Shown here piece after piece: positions 1 to 9,582 of a stretch of 64,000 nt of DNA; the stretch's first letter is position 1, and each line of letters begins with the position of its first letter. Origin of the DNA: Solibacillus faecavium (GTDB lineage Bacteria > Bacillota > Bacilli > Bacillales_A > Planococcaceae); contig NZ_JACSPZ010000003.1 of assembly GCF_014836905.1 (NCBI RefSeq), positions 372,001 through 436,000 of the forward strand, in the 5' to 3' direction. Under the pieces are notes generated by a model, which saw nothing but the letters and a program-made list of their open reading frames with translations, searched no databases and was not told the DNA's origin. The position numbers were made by a program, and so were the translations under genes.

Positions 1-299
1 CGTGAAAACTGCTTCGTCAAACTTTTATAAAGATTGAGTGCTTCACCGATTTTTTCGGGCTGTTTTGCAAAGTGGACATAATATGTATTAATAACCTGTT
101 GATTGACCCGTGCCGTGTGATACCATTTCGTATGATTCTTAATTTCCTGCCGAATCGCTTCATAATCTTCATAATGAAAAATGACATTACGCACTGTAAG
201 CTTCAGTGCTAAATCAATATAAAAAGATTTGGCATCCGAGCCAAAGTATAAATTAATTTTATCGATGTTAGTAAAAAACAATTGTAATTGAGCATTCAA
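1..299 (-). CDS. Hypothetical protein, N-terminal part (runs off left edge)
   Basis: An open frame reads leftward from a TTG start at 299 to the window edge, giving 99 residues beginning MNAQLQLFFTNIDKINLYFG. The start is chosen because GAGGTG lies about 6 bases upstream and because the nearby ATG at 295 is in a frame that stops after about 28 codons. The visible part is charged and probably helical, with no signal peptide or membrane segment. It loosely recalls the N-terminus of DUF4003 proteins of Bacillales, but I am not sure of that. A consensus sigma-W-type promoter lies directly upstream, which supports this as a real gene induced by envelope stress. The C-terminus is outside the window. 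Confidence 0.7.
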   Translation of the reverse strand, partial: MNAQLQLFFTNIDKINLYFGSDAKSFYIDLALKLTVRNVIFHYEDYEAIRQEIKNHTKWYHTARVNQQVINTYYVHFAKQPEKIGEALNLYKSLTKQFS

Positions 300-323
300 A
301 GCGATCACCTCTTACTTAATACG

Positions 324-349
324 TACGTTTTAAAAGAAGAGAAGTTTCA
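324..349 (-). promoter_or_regulatory. ECF (sigma-W type) promoter
   Basis: On the minus strand TGAAAC (349-344) is followed after exactly 16 bases by CGTA (327-324). This is the textbook B. subtilis sigma-W promoter pattern, TGAAAC-N16-CGTA. Transcription would start near 317, about 18 bases before the TTG start at 299 of the left-edge gene. Confidence 0.65.
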
Positions 350-472
350 AAATCTGGAACATTGTTTGACAAAATTCGTTTGTAAAATACAGCATAAATC
401 GAAAGAGTATTGTATGATAAATATGTGAAAAATCAAATGAAAGACCGTGAACAAATTGAGAGGAAGTAAGTT

Positions 473-1687
473 ATGACCCAACAACGTTTTTTACCGATTA
501 TTGTAGGAACTGATATTAATGCATATAACATGGCAATCTCGTTCCATGAAGAATATAAAATACGTCCAGTTTTAGTAGGGAAGGGTGTATTGCCCTTTAC
601 CAATTTAAGTAACATACCACGTGCGATTGAGTATGATAAAAAGTTGGGCGATCCGACACAATTTGCGAAAATTTTAATTAGTGTTGCAAAAAAATATGAA
701 AAAGAAGCAGAAAAGTTAATTTTAGTCGGTACGAATGATTTATATGTCCGCTTAATTATTGAAAATCGGGCTATTTTACAGGATTATTTTGTATTCAACT
801 ACATCAACGAAGATTTAATGAATGACTTGCAAATTAAGTCCAACTTCTACAAGCTGTGTGAGCAGTTTGGTATCGATATTCCAACAACAGTATTTTATGA
901 TTGCCAGAAGGACGGGGCTTTTGAGCAGGAAATGATGTATCCTGTTATCATCAAACCGAGCAATGGGATTGAATATAGCCGCCATCCGTTTGAAGGACAG
1001 GCAAAAGTATTTAAAGTGGAAAATAAAGAAGAAGTACAAAATGTAATCGACATGATTAAAAATAGTGGTTATAACGATGAGCTTATTATTCAGGATTATA
1101 TTCCTGGTGATGATACCGCAATGTGGGATTCTGTTATTTATGTAAATACGAAAGGCGAAACACAGCTAGTGTCCTTTGCTCAAGTTGTTCTGCAGGAGCA
1201 TACAAAAACTGCAATTGGAAATTATACTGCATTAATTTCCCGTTTCAATGAAGAAGTGATGACAAAACTGCGCGGATTTTTAGAAGCAGTGGATTATCGT
1301 GGGTACGGTAACTTTGATTTGAAATACGATGAGCGCGATGGAAAGTTTAAGGTGTTTGAAGTTAACATTCGTCAAGGTCGATCAAGTTACTATATTAATG
1401 CAATGGGTCATAATATGGCCCGCTATTTTGTAGAAGATTTAATTTACGATATACCAAAGCCATGCAGCTATTTAAAAGGGGACGTGCTGTTTTCAGTTGT
1501 GCCTAAAATCGTTTTGAAAAATTTCGTCAATGATGAAGAAGTGAAAAAGGATATCGAGCGCCTAATTCAGGAAAAGAAACTAGTCAATCCACTATTCTAC
1601 AAGCAGGACAAGCATTTAAAACGTAAATTTTACATGTTTATACGTCAAGTGAACTATTATAAAAAGTACAAAGAAAACGTCTGGTAA
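473..1687 (+). CDS. ATP-grasp ligase, D-aspartate/D-glutamate ligase-like
   Basis: This 404-residue protein has ATP-grasp architecture. An N-terminal pre-ATP-grasp domain (about 1-120, starting FLPIIVGTDINAYNMAISF) is followed by the ATP-binding core, with YPVIIKPSNG near 165, LIIQDYIPGDD near 205 and the metal-binding end FKVFEVNIRQGRSSYY near 300. The N-terminal and central sequence resembles, from memory, the Enterococcus faecium D-aspartate ligase that adds the D-Asp cross-bridge to peptidoglycan Lys. Planococcaceae often have Lys-D-Asp or Lys-D-Glu bridges, so cross-bridge synthesis in the cytoplasm is the likely role. The start has GAGAGGAAG upstream. It stands alone and ends in its own terminator. 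D-Asp versus D-Glu specificity cannot be read from sequence. Confidence 0.72.
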   Translation: MTQQRFLPIIVGTDINAYNMAISFHEEYKIRPVLVGKGVLPFTNLSNIPRAIEYDKKLGDPTQFAKILISVAKKYEKEAEKLILVGTNDLYVRLIIENRAILQDYFVFNYINEDLMNDLQIKSNFYKLCEQFGIDIPTTVFYDCQKDGAFEQEMMYPVIIKPSNGIEYSRHPFEGQAKVFKVENKEEVQNVIDMIKNSGYNDELIIQDYIPGDDTAMWDSVIYVNTKGETQLVSFAQVVLQEHTKTAIGNYTALISRFNEEVMTKLRGFLEAVDYRGYGNFDLKYDERDGKFKVFEVNIRQGRSSYYINAMGHNMARYFVEDLIYDIPKPCSYLKGDVLFSVVPKIVLKNFVNDEEVKKDIERLIQEKKLVNPLFYKQDKHLKRKFYMFIRQVNYYKKYKENVW

Positions 1688-1692
1688 AGTCG

Positions 1693-1732
1693 AAGCCTAT
1701 CAATGAGATACTCTTGTTGATGGGCTTTTTTT
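1693..1732 (+). terminator. Intrinsic terminator of the ATP-grasp gene
   Basis: Arms AAGCCTATCAA (1693-1703) and TTGATGGGCTT (1717-1727) pair with one G-T wobble and run into a T tract. Confidence 0.85.
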
Positions 1733-1790
1733 GTCGGGAAATACTATAAATAATGTTATAGTAAAAGAAAAATGAAAAGAGTGAATATTC

Positions 1791-2228
1791 ATGACAATAC
1801 ATACATTTACATTAAATATAGATTGGCCGGGGGGGCGTAATTCGGTAGGAGAGCTTTCGGCAGAACGTTTACAAACGAAAATATCGATTCCACCTGAAAT
1901 GAATGGACCTGGTATTGGTACAAATCCGGACGAAATGTTACTTGGAGCAGCGGCTACGTGCTATTTGATTACGCTTGCGGCTATGCTTGAAAGAAGTCAA
2001 ATAGAGGCTGAACTTACGTTGGAGTCAAAGGGATTTGTTGATGTGACAAACGGCGTCTTTACTTATAAGTCAATTCATCATTATGTATCTATAATACTGA
2101 AAAACAAAGAAGATGATCGTGGGCGGCGTATTGCAGAACGCTATGCATATAAAGCGGAGGAAACATGTATGATTAGTAAGGCGTTAAAAGGGAATGTAGA
2201 TATAGAAGTACATTTAACTTTGAAATAA
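1791..2228 (+). CDS. OsmC/Ohr family protein
   Basis: A 145-residue protein, a normal length for the OsmC family of thiol-dependent peroxide-detoxifying proteins. The family's two redox cysteines are visible: one in GAAATCYLITLAAMLER near residue 60 and one in KAEETCMISKAL near 127. It most resembles the SACOL1771/YhfA-like subgroup rather than classical Ohr, so the natural substrate is uncertain. The ribosome site (AAAAGAGTG) is weak. The next gene, an AarF-like kinase, begins 10 bases after its stop, so the two are probably cotranscribed. Confidence 0.85.
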   Translation: MTIHTFTLNIDWPGGRNSVGELSAERLQTKISIPPEMNGPGIGTNPDEMLLGAAATCYLITLAAMLERSQIEAELTLESKGFVDVTNGVFTYKSIHHYVSIILKNKEDDRGRRIAERYAYKAEETCMISKALKGNVDIEVHLTLK

Positions 2229-2238
2229 AGGGGCGATT

Positions 2239-4245
2239 ATGATGGATATCGTTTCAGCAGTCATCCAACTTTTAGTTGCAGCGGTAATTATTTTTTTCAT
2301 TAGCGGTCGATTAATTGGTTCGCACGTTAGCTTAACCAAAAGAATTATGTCGGTAATAATTAGTGTTGCTTTTACAACCTTCGTATTTTGGTATACATAC
2401 CTACGTGGTTCAGACTACTATGACCAGGGTATTGTTTCCAATGTTGTTAATATCGCGACACTATTATGGTTAGGAAGTATGCTCCTTATTTCCATGCTCT
2501 TTTATTTGCTTTTTGAGCTCTTTGATCCGATTGAATTAAATGAAAAAGGGACACCTGTTGGGAGGCGCTCGTATTTTAGAACGTTCATTACGTATTGGAA
2601 ACGACAAAAACGTTTGCGCCAAGTTGTTAGTATTGCTGTGAAAAATGGGGTTACACGAACGATGAAATATGCCCGTGCCCGTGAAGATGAACGTGAGCTG
2701 GCAAAGGCATTACGCGAGACTCTTGAACAATGCGGTGGAGTATTTATAAAGTTTGGACAAGTTCTGTCAACCCGCAAAGAGCTATTGTCCCCAGTTTTCA
2801 TTGATGAACTTGAAAAGCTACAGCAAACCGTAAAGCCTCTCTCTGAGCAGCAAGTGGACCAAATAATAAAGGAAAACTTCAATGCAGATACAACTAAAAT
2901 ATTTTCCTATTTCAGCAAAACGCCTTTAGCATCTGCTTCAATTGGTCAAGTACATAAAGCAATTCTAAAGGAAACAAATGAGCCGGTCGTTGTAAAATTT
3001 TTGCGTCCTGATGTAAAAAACATTATGCATGAAGATTTGTCCATTTTAATGGAGTTTGCAAGCTGGATAACGTCTAAATCACAGTGGGCTGAAAGTCTTG
3101 GTTTTTATGATTTAGCAAAAAGCTTTAGCTTGGCATTGAGTGAAGAAACCGATTTTAACATTGAAGCCCGCAATATGGAGCAAGTCGCAAAAATTGTAGA
3201 GCGCGGAAGCATCGATGTAAAAATCCCGAAAGTATACCCTGAATGTAGTAACTCAAATGTAGTAGTGATGGAGCATGTTAAAGGGAAGTCGGTAACCGTC
3301 GCGCATAATATATTTGCTGATTTACAAATTGACCGACATGAATTTGCCCAAACATTACTCAAAATATTTTTGGAACAGGCACTTATTTCAGGAGTTTTCC
3401 ATGCAGACCCACATCCAGGTAATATTTATGTGGAGGAAACGAGTGGACGTGTAGCGATTCTGGACTATGGGGCAGTGGGACGATTAGCGGCACATCAGCA
3501 GGAAGGTTTGAAGTACTTCCTCGTTGGCATACATCAAAATGATGCGGCTATTGTAGTTGATGGTATTAGTCAACTAGTTGAAAATGCTGATAAGATAAAA
3601 CATCAAGAGATGGAGCAGGCAATTAGTCAAATTCTATTGAAAATTAATTATGTATCGAATGTACCGACAGACGAGTTAATGTATTCCATTTTCTCGGTCG
3701 TTCGCGAGTTCGGCCTACATTTTTACCCTTCTGTTAACGTGGCATTACGTGCAATTATAACTTTAGATGGCACCCTTTCAATTATTTGCCCAGGTTTTAA
3801 AATATTTAGTGAAGTTAAAGACTTCTCGAATGATTATTTAAAAATGAATTTATTGAAGCCATTTAAGAAGCCGCTTGAAACAAAACAGTACCTTGAAGAA
3901 GAACTGGCATTGTTAATACCTAATTTACGAAAAGTTCCGCGCCGCATTGATCAGTTGTTTAAAAAGGTCGAGAGTGGCAAAATCATATTACATCACGATA
4001 TTTTTTCTGATAAAGCCAATTCAATGTTTGTCACACAGTTATTTTCCAGATTTGTATTACTCCTTGTCGGAATTACGTTCGGTATTATTTCTGTTGCACT
4101 TCTCGCAATCTCGCAATTTATTCATAATGCATATGCGATTTATTTGAACACTGCTGCATATTTAGGATTATTTTTATGTGCGATTTTACTCGTACGTTTA
4201 TCAATTCAGGCAATCCGAGATATGAAGCGAACAAATAAAATGTAG
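2239..4245 (+). CDS. ABC1/AarF/UbiB family atypical kinase, membrane-bound
   Basis: A 668-residue protein. Two hydrophobic segments in the first 90 residues are followed by an ABC1 kinase-like domain and two C-terminal membrane segments (about 595-660). Family signatures are visible: the KxGQ-type KFGQVLSTR near 170, the Ala-rich ASIGQVHKA nucleotide loop near 235, a catalytic-loop equivalent FHADPHPGN near 390, and ILDYGAVG, the DFG equivalent. UbiB/AarF proteins act as membrane ATPases in isoprenoid lipid biology. Firmicutes make menaquinone, so a quinone or lipid-handling role is inference. AAAGGGG precedes tandem ATGs at 2239 and 2242; either could be the start. The stop overlaps the terminator stem. 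Confidence 0.85.
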   Translation: MMDIVSAVIQLLVAAVIIFFISGRLIGSHVSLTKRIMSVIISVAFTTFVFWYTYLRGSDYYDQGIVSNVVNIATLLWLGSMLLISMLFYLLFELFDPIELNEKGTPVGRRSYFRTFITYWKRQKRLRQVVSIAVKNGVTRTMKYARAREDERELAKALRETLEQCGGVFIKFGQVLSTRKELLSPVFIDELEKLQQTVKPLSEQQVDQIIKENFNADTTKIFSYFSKTPLASASIGQVHKAILKETNEPVVVKFLRPDVKNIMHEDLSILMEFASWITSKSQWAESLGFYDLAKSFSLALSEETDFNIEARNMEQVAKIVERGSIDVKIPKVYPECSNSNVVVMEHVKGKSVTVAHNIFADLQIDRHEFAQTLLKIFLEQALISGVFHADPHPGNIYVEETSGRVAILDYGAVGRLAAHQQEGLKYFLVGIHQNDAAIVVDGISQLVENADKIKHQEMEQAISQILLKINYVSNVPTDELMYSIFSVVREFGLHFYPSVNVALRAIITLDGTLSIICPGFKIFSEVKDFSNDYLKMNLLKPFKKPLETKQYLEEELALLIPNLRKVPRRIDQLFKKVESGKIILHHDIFSDKANSMFVTQLFSRFVLLLVGITFGIISVALLAISQFIHNAYAIYLNTAAYLGLFLCAILLVRLSIQAIRDMKRTNKM

Positions 4246-4270
4246 GGACCCCTAGTGGGTCTCTTTTTTT
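4244..4270 (+). terminator. Intrinsic terminator after the AarF-like gene
   Basis: AGGGACCC pairs with GGGTCTCT around a 4-base loop and is followed by seven Ts. The stem begins inside the stop codon. The remaining roughly 260 bases before hutH are AT-rich, and I see no confident feature in them. Confidence 0.8.
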
Positions 4271-4533
4271 GCGGAAAAAGTAGCAGCACTGGGCAATTTT
4301 TTAATCTAACTAATGATTCACTTTAACGCTTTACTATAATGAAATACTAATTCATTAGACAATCAACCTGATAGTATGGAAATGTATTATTAGATAAAAT
4401 ATGCATTAAAGCTAGTAAAAATGGATTTTTTGTATGAAAAAACGTAATTTATTTAATAAATGAGTAGAAATAAACTGTTATTTGTACAATAATAAATTAA
4501 GAGTAATAGGATAATGAAGAAGGAAGTGGGCAA

Positions 4534-6018
4534 ATGATTCAACTGAATGGCCAGAATTTATCGATGGGGCAATTAGCACAGATTTTATATAGCAAGGAAA
4601 AAGTTGAGATTGCTGAAGAAGCAAAAGTACGAGTTGTAAAAAGCCGTGAAGCGGTGGAACGAATTGTACAACAAGATAAAACAGTGTACGGCATTAATAC
4701 TGGATTTGGTAAATTCAGCGATGTAAAAATTGCAGAGCAAGAGGTAAGCAAGCTGCAGGTGAATTTAATTCGTTCACATGCATGTGGATTTGGTGAGCCT
4801 TTTACGGAGAAGGTTGCCAAAGCAATGATGGTGCTTCGGCTAAACGCTTTATTGAAAGGGTTATCAGGTATTCGATTAGAAGTTTTGGAACGATTATTAT
4901 ATATGATTAATGAAGATGTAATACCGGTAATTCCGCAACAAGGTTCGCTTGGAGCATCGGGAGACTTAGCACCGCTTTCTCATCTAGTATTGGCCCTAAT
5001 TGGTGAAGGGGATGTTTTTGTAAATGGTATATCCCAATCTTCACATGAAGTGTTTGAACAGAGGGGGCTATCTAAAATAGAATTACAGGCAAAAGAAGGG
5101 CTTGCTTTAATTAACGGTACACAGGCAATGACAGCACAAGGAGTAGTCAATTATATAGAGGCAGAAAAGTTAGCCTATGCTAGTGAGTGGATTGCCGCGA
5201 TGACAATGGAAAGTTTGTACGGTATTATCGATGCATTTCACCCTGCTGTTCATGAAGCGCGCGGTATGAAAGAGCAAATGGATGTTGCAGCTCGTATGCG
5301 TGAATGGTTGCAAGACAGCAAGCTTATTACACATCAAGGTGAAAAGCGTGTGCAGGATCCATATTCATTGCGGTGTATTCCACAAATTCATGGTGCAAGC
5401 TGGCAGGTGTTAAATTATGTAAAAGAAAAGTTGGAAATCGAAATGAACGCAGCAACAGACAATCCGCTCATTTTTGAGGATGGAGACGTTGTTATTTCGG
5501 GTGGTAATTTCCATGGGCAGCCGATTGCATTTGCGATGGACTTTTTAAAAATTGGTATGGCCGAATTGGCGAATGTATCGGAACGTCGGATTGAACGATT
5601 AGTAAATCCTCAATTAAACGAAGGGTTACCACCTTTCTTAAGTGCGAATCCAGGGCTAGAATCCGGAGCAATGATTTTACAGTATAGTGCGGCCAGTCTA
5701 GTTTCTGAAAATAAAACACTGGCACATCCAGCTTCTGTTGATTCTATTCCTTCATCAGCAAATCAGGAAGATCATGTATCAATGGGCACAACCGGATCCC
5801 GCCATGCACGTATGATTATTGCCAATGTACGCAATGTACTGGCAATTGAAGCTTTCTGTGCAGCACAAGCAGCTGAATATCGCGGAGTGGATAAGATGTC
5901 TCCGAAATTGTTGGAAAAGTGGAACGAGATACGGGAGATTGCGCCTGCTATGACAGAAGACCGCATTTTTAGTCGTGATATTAATCGTATTATTGAATAC
6001 TTAAAACCTAATATGTAA
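4534..6018 (+). CDS. hutH: Histidine ammonia-lyase
   Basis: The enzyme deaminates L-histidine to urocanate, the first step of histidine use. The 494-residue length is typical. The Ala-Ser-Gly triad that cyclises to the MIO electrophile is at 141-143 in [14 protein letters not shown]. Other family blocks visible are [10 protein letters not shown] near 52, NGTQAM near 193, and a closing block ending [11 protein letters not shown] near 415. The start has GAAGGAAGTG upstream. No hutU, hutI or hutG follows, so here hutH stands alone rather than in the B. subtilis hutPHUIGM operon. The rest of the pathway, if present, must lie elsewhere. Confidence 0.95.
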   Translation: MIQLNGQNLSMGQLAQILYSKEKVEIAEEAKVRVVKSREAVERIVQQDKTVYGINTGFGKFSDVKIAEQEVSKLQVNLIRSHACGFGEPFTEKVAKAMMVLRLNALLKGLSGIRLEVLERLLYMINEDVIPVIPQQGSLGASGDLAPLSHLVLALIGEGDVFVNGISQSSHEVFEQRGLSKIELQAKEGLALINGTQAMTAQGVVNYIEAEKLAYASEWIAAMTMESLYGIIDAFHPAVHEARGMKEQMDVAARMREWLQDSKLITHQGEKRVQDPYSLRCIPQIHGASWQVLNYVKEKLEIEMNAATDNPLIFEDGDVVISGGNFHGQPIAFAMDFLKIGMAELANVSERRIERLVNPQLNEGLPPFLSANPGLESGAMILQYSAASLVSENKTLAHPASVDSIPSSANQEDHVSMGTTGSRHARMIIANVRNVLAIEAFCAAQAAEYRGVDKMSPKLLEKWNEIREIAPAMTEDRIFSRDINRIIEYLKPNM

Positions 6019-6087
6019 GTAATTGTGAACGATTAACATTCCGAAGTTTGTTATAATATATTTCTACTAGCAAAAGAGGAGATTACT

Positions 6088-6966
6088 ATGACAAAACCAC
6101 ATTTACTAATTATTGATGGGATGGCGCTATTGTTCCGATCGTTTTTTGCGTCGGCTGCTATGAATCAATTTATACGACTGGATGACGGCACACCTTCTAA
6201 TGGGGTGCAAGGATTTGTACGTCATGTATTAACAGCGCAAAATATAATGAAACCTACTCATTTAGCTGTATGTTGGGATATGGGTGCACATACGTTCCGC
6301 AATGACTTATATGAAGGGTATAAAGCAAATCGCCCGGCCCCACCTGAAGAAATGCTGCCCCAATTTGATATGGCAAAAGAAGTATCGGCTATGATTGGCT
6401 GGCAAAACTTTGGTACGCATGGTCTGGAAGCAGATGATTTAATTGGCTCTATGATTGAAAAATGGAAGGACGAAGCACAAATTACCGTAATCAGCGGCGA
6501 TAAAGATTTACTGCAATTATTAAATCCTTCTACAACAATTGCCTTTACGAAAAAAGGCTATACTGAGTACGATGTGTATACGGAAAGCCGCTTTATCGAG
6601 GAATACGGTATTATGCCAAAACAATTTGCTGAAGTAAAAGCATTTATGGGGGATTCAAGTGATGGATACCCAGGTGTAAAAGGTATAGGTCCAAAAACAG
6701 CACTTCAGCTCATACAAAACCATGGCTCTATTGAAGGAGTGTTAGCTGCATTACCGACATTAAAGCCAGGACAGCGTATTAAAATAAGTGAGAATGAACA
6801 GATGTTAAGGCTTTCTCATCAGCTAGCTACAATTGATTGTTCAGCAACGATTGAATGTGATTTTGAAGCATTACGTTTGACTGACTATATGCCGGACTTG
6901 TTCGAACTGATTGAGCAAAGAGGCTATCGTCTAATCGCCAAGCATGCACGTGCAATTTATAGATAA
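6088..6966 (+). CDS. 5'-3' exonuclease (YpcP-like, Pol I N-domain family)
   Basis: A 292-residue stand-alone version of the DNA polymerase I 5'-3' exonuclease/flap endonuclease domain. The metal-binding acidic clusters are present: LIIDGMALLFRS at the N-terminus, HGLEADDLIG near 115 and SGDKDLLQLL near 137. The helix-hairpin-helix GVKGIGPKTALQLI is near 200. It should remove 5' flaps and RNA primers. YpcP is the B. subtilis counterpart and a partial backup of PolA. The ribosome site AGAGGAG is 7 bases from the ATG. It is a single gene converging on the germination operon. Confidence 0.9.
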   Translation: MTKPHLLIIDGMALLFRSFFASAAMNQFIRLDDGTPSNGVQGFVRHVLTAQNIMKPTHLAVCWDMGAHTFRNDLYEGYKANRPAPPEEMLPQFDMAKEVSAMIGWQNFGTHGLEADDLIGSMIEKWKDEAQITVISGDKDLLQLLNPSTTIAFTKKGYTEYDVYTESRFIEEYGIMPKQFAEVKAFMGDSSDGYPGVKGIGPKTALQLIQNHGSIEGVLAALPTLKPGQRIKISENEQMLRLSHQLATIDCSATIECDFEALRLTDYMPDLFELIEQRGYRLIAKHARAIYR

Positions 6967-6973
6967 AGATGAA

Positions 6974-7020
6974 AAAGGGCTGTGCCGAGCGTCAATTTGA
7001 CGTTCAGCACAGCTCTTTCT
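6974..7020. terminator. Bidirectional terminator (exonuclease / gerC-type gene)
   Basis: A near-perfect 20-bp stem, AAAGGGCTGTGCCGAGCGTC against GACGTTCAGCACAGCTCTTT with G-T wobbles. It separates two convergent genes and has T-rich flanks on both sides. Confidence 0.88.
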
Positions 7021-7021
7021 T

Positions 7022-8155
7022 TTAATCTGAAGTAATACGTTCACCTTTAACTTTTACAAGCTCTACATCCAATTTACGGATTGTAGATTCATCAAGAGGG
7101 ATTTTTCCATCTTTCTCGTATTCCTTCCAAGCCTTCACATTTTTACGATACAATACTTCCGATAACCGGTAAACATCAGAGTCGAATTGTAAGGAGGCTT
7201 TATATGTTTGTTCGATTTCTTTTTTTACTTGCTGTTCAATTTCCTTTTTCAATGAATTCAATTTATTTCGATCAAGTATTTCATTTGTTTGAACGACTAA
7301 TTTAACATTTATATCGAATTGCACCTTGTTATTTGTAACAACGGGGGTAATTTCTGGATGCACCTCGTCAACTGTTGTCGTTGTATATGGTTCTCTAGAC
7401 TCCCCCCATTTAACAGTTACATCTGAACGTTTTGTTTTATCAGTGAGCCATTGTACACCGTTTATATCGTCCCCTAATAAATTGCCCTTAAAGCCAGAAT
7501 CCCTATTTAGAATGCTGATGCCTTTAAATTTATAAACAGGATCTGGTCCATCTTCCTTCGACCAGTTTTCACTCATTTCAACAAACGGTATTTTTGCTTC
7601 ATAGCTAGGTTCATTTAATTGAATCATGAGTTCACGAAATTGTATGGGCTGTACCCTGGATGATTGACTAAATGAACTGAGTGGATCTGAAAGCTTAGAG
7701 AGAGTAATGGATTTATTAATAATCGGTGTGATGAGCAAAACTTCGTCAAGAGGTGAATCTGACATATAAGCCCAAGTCGTATACCTCAATTCACGATATC
7801 TAATAAATGAATCTATAATGGGTTCAACTTTGTTTTCCTTTGCAATATTTTCAGAAAAAACAACATATCTTAAATGGCCTAAAAAAACGCGCTCATCCAT
7901 CGATTGATACAAATTGAAAAAGGCTTCATCGAACGTCCGCCCTTTTGCAACTCCAACTTCTGCTTGAGTTGCATCAGGATTTGGCTGTTCGCTTTTGGCA
8001 ATATTGGTAAAAGCAACGATTTGTGCATATATAACAAACTGTTCATCTTTATAATCCATTCCCAGTCCGTGAATATAATACATTCTCTCAGCTTGGTTGG
8101 TATCCCAACATCCAGAAAGTAATAGCAACAATGGAAAGAAGAGGAGCTTTTTCAT
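7022..8155 (-). CDS. Ger(x)C family spore germination lipoprotein
   Basis: A 377-residue lipoprotein of a GerA-type nutrient germination receptor. The lipobox LLLSGC places the lipidated Cys at residue 16, followed by the family-typical WDTNQAERM. The C subunit sits on the outer face of the spore inner membrane. The GerC central region (GLGMDYKD..., FRELRYTTW-like YRELRYTTWAYMS near 125) and a C-terminal helical domain are present. Its ATG overlaps the stop of the upstream A-subunit gene (ATGA), so translation is coupled. It is the last gene of the three-gene operon. Confidence 0.9.
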   Translation of the reverse strand: MKKLLFFPLLLLLSGCWDTNQAERMYYIHGLGMDYKDEQFVIYAQIVAFTNIAKSEQPNPDATQAEVGVAKGRTFDEAFFNLYQSMDERVFLGHLRYVVFSENIAKENKVEPIIDSFIRYRELRYTTWAYMSDSPLDEVLLITPIINKSITLSKLSDPLSSFSQSSRVQPIQFRELMIQLNEPSYEAKIPFVEMSENWSKEDGPDPVYKFKGISILNRDSGFKGNLLGDDINGVQWLTDKTKRSDVTVKWGESREPYTTTTVDEVHPEITPVVTNNKVQFDINVKLVVQTNEILDRNKLNSLKKEIEQQVKKEIEQTYKASLQFDSDVYRLSEVLYRKNVKAWKEYEKDGKIPLDESTIRKLDVELVKVKGERITSD

Positions 8156-9582
8156 TTTTTATTTTCCTTTTTTTTATCTTTTAAATTTAATAAATCTGAT
8201 CTTTTATTGTTCGAATTTGGTGGTGGGCGGAAAAAGGACATCTTAAAATTACTCCAACTTAAATTAGCAGGTACACTCAAATAAGGCACACCAAAAACAC
8301 GAATATTCGCTAGGTAAACTAGACACATATATATCGATAAGAAAAATCCAAAAAGCCCAAAAATTGATGTAATAATAATAAATGCGATTCGCAGTATGCT
8401 TATAGTAGTAACCAAAGATTGATTGACAAGTGTAAACGTAGCAATTGTTGAAATTGCAATAATTACGATCATAGCGGGGCTCGTAATCCCTGCCCGAATG
8501 GCTGCATCCCCTATTATTAATCCACCAACAACACTAATAGTTCCACCTAATATACTTGGTAGGCGCAATCCAGCTTCGCGAAATAGTTCAAACATTAAGA
8601 GCATACCTAGCATTTCTAGAGCTGAAGGCAACGGTGAGCCGGTATTTGCTTGTACTACGGTTGCAAGCAATTGAATTGGCAGCTGTTCTTGATGAAAAGT
8701 TGTTAAGGCAAGCCAAAAAGCAGGAAGTAAAAGTGAGATTAAAATGCTCCCTAGACGTAATAACCTTTCCAAGGAGGTGAAGATTGGCGGATAATCATTA
8801 TCCTCTCCAGATTTGAGTAATAATAAAATATTAATGGGTGTGATCATTGCGTATGCAACGCCATCTACCAAAATGATATAGCGCCCTTTAGTAAGAGATT
8901 GCATCGCAAAGTCGGGTCGACCTGTCGTATCATTCAGCGGAACAAGATATGAAATTTTATTAAAGCTTTCAAGCAATAATTCACCACTTAGGATAACATC
9001 GGTTTCAACTGATGAAAGCTGCTGTTTTATTTGTTTTAATATAGATAAATCCGCAATGTCATTAAAATATAAAATCGCTACCTTTGTTTTGGAGCGTGTT
9101 CCGATTGTTATTTTCTCCACGGATAGCGAATTCGTTGGCAGTCGTTTGCGAATAAGTGCAATATTGACACCTAAATCTTCAATGAAATTATCTCGTGGTC
9201 CCTTAATCATTACTTCTAAATTAGTCTCTTCCGGGCTTCGATTAGGTTTTTTTTCAATATTACTACATAACAAGATCTTTAAACTTTCAATATAAATAAG
9301 AATAAACCCGCTAAATACATTCGTAACGGCCTCTTGTAAATCATCAATTTTCTGAAGCTGTGGAAGATGCAGTTTCTGCATTAAAATCGCTTCATCAAAT
9401 TGATCCTTTTGATGGCATGCAACTTTTAATCTCGGTACGACTACTTCATTGAATAAATGATTGTCTGTCATTGCCTCACAAGTTATAAGCATTACATTAC
9501 TTGCTGGAAAGTCGAATGTCTGAAAGCGAATATCAGCACAATTATCAAATTGCTTTTTTAAGGTAGCTTGTTCAATCATCAT
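8152..9582 (-). CDS. GerA family spore germination receptor subunit A
   Basis: A 476-residue A subunit. A soluble N-terminal half (about 1-250) contains the family block VEKITIGTRSKTKVAILYFNDI split over 150-175, and ILVDGVAYAMITP near 235. Several membrane helices follow from about 265 to 420 (PLPSALEMLGMLLMFELFREAGLRLP, broken here as PLPSALEMLGML and FELFREAGLRLP). A charged Asn/Lys-rich tail ends the protein. A subunits form the oligomeric nutrient-gated ion channel of the receptor. The start lies inside the end of the B gene (ATGATGATTGA overlap, SD GGTGGGAA). ATG at 9579 is an equally good start. Confidence 0.92.
   Translation of the reverse strand: MMIEQATLKKQFDNCADIRFQTFDFPASNVMLITCEAMTDNHLFNEVVVPRLKVACHQKDQFDEAILMQKLHLPQLQKIDDLQEAVTNVFSGFILIYIESLKILLCSNIEKKPNRSPEETNLEVMIKGPRDNFIEDLGVNIALIRKRLPTNSLSVEKITIGTRSKTKVAILYFNDIADLSILKQIKQQLSSVETDVILSGELLLESFNKISYLVPLNDTTGRPDFAMQSLTKGRYIILVDGVAYAMITPINILLLLKSGEDNDYPPIFTSLERLLRLGSILISLLLPAFWLALTTFHQEQLPIQLLATVVQANTGSPLPSALEMLGMLLMFELFREAGLRLPSILGGTISVVGGLIIGDAAIRAGITSPAMIVIIAISTIATFTLVNQSLVTTISILRIAFIIITSIFGLFGFFLSIYMCLVYLANIRVFGVPYLSVPANLSWSNFKMSFFRPPPNSNNKRSDLLNLKDKKKENKK

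Noticed and set aside
2502-2882. Long open frame antisense to the AarF-like gene
   Set aside because: It lies wholly inside a well-supported gene, has no ribosome site and has low-complexity Ser/Arg composition typical of an antisense reading.
4318-4340. Possible CcpA (cre) site upstream of hutH, TTTAACGCTTTACT
   Set aside because: In the best alignment to TGWAARCGYTWNCW at least four positions fail, including the conserved TG start.
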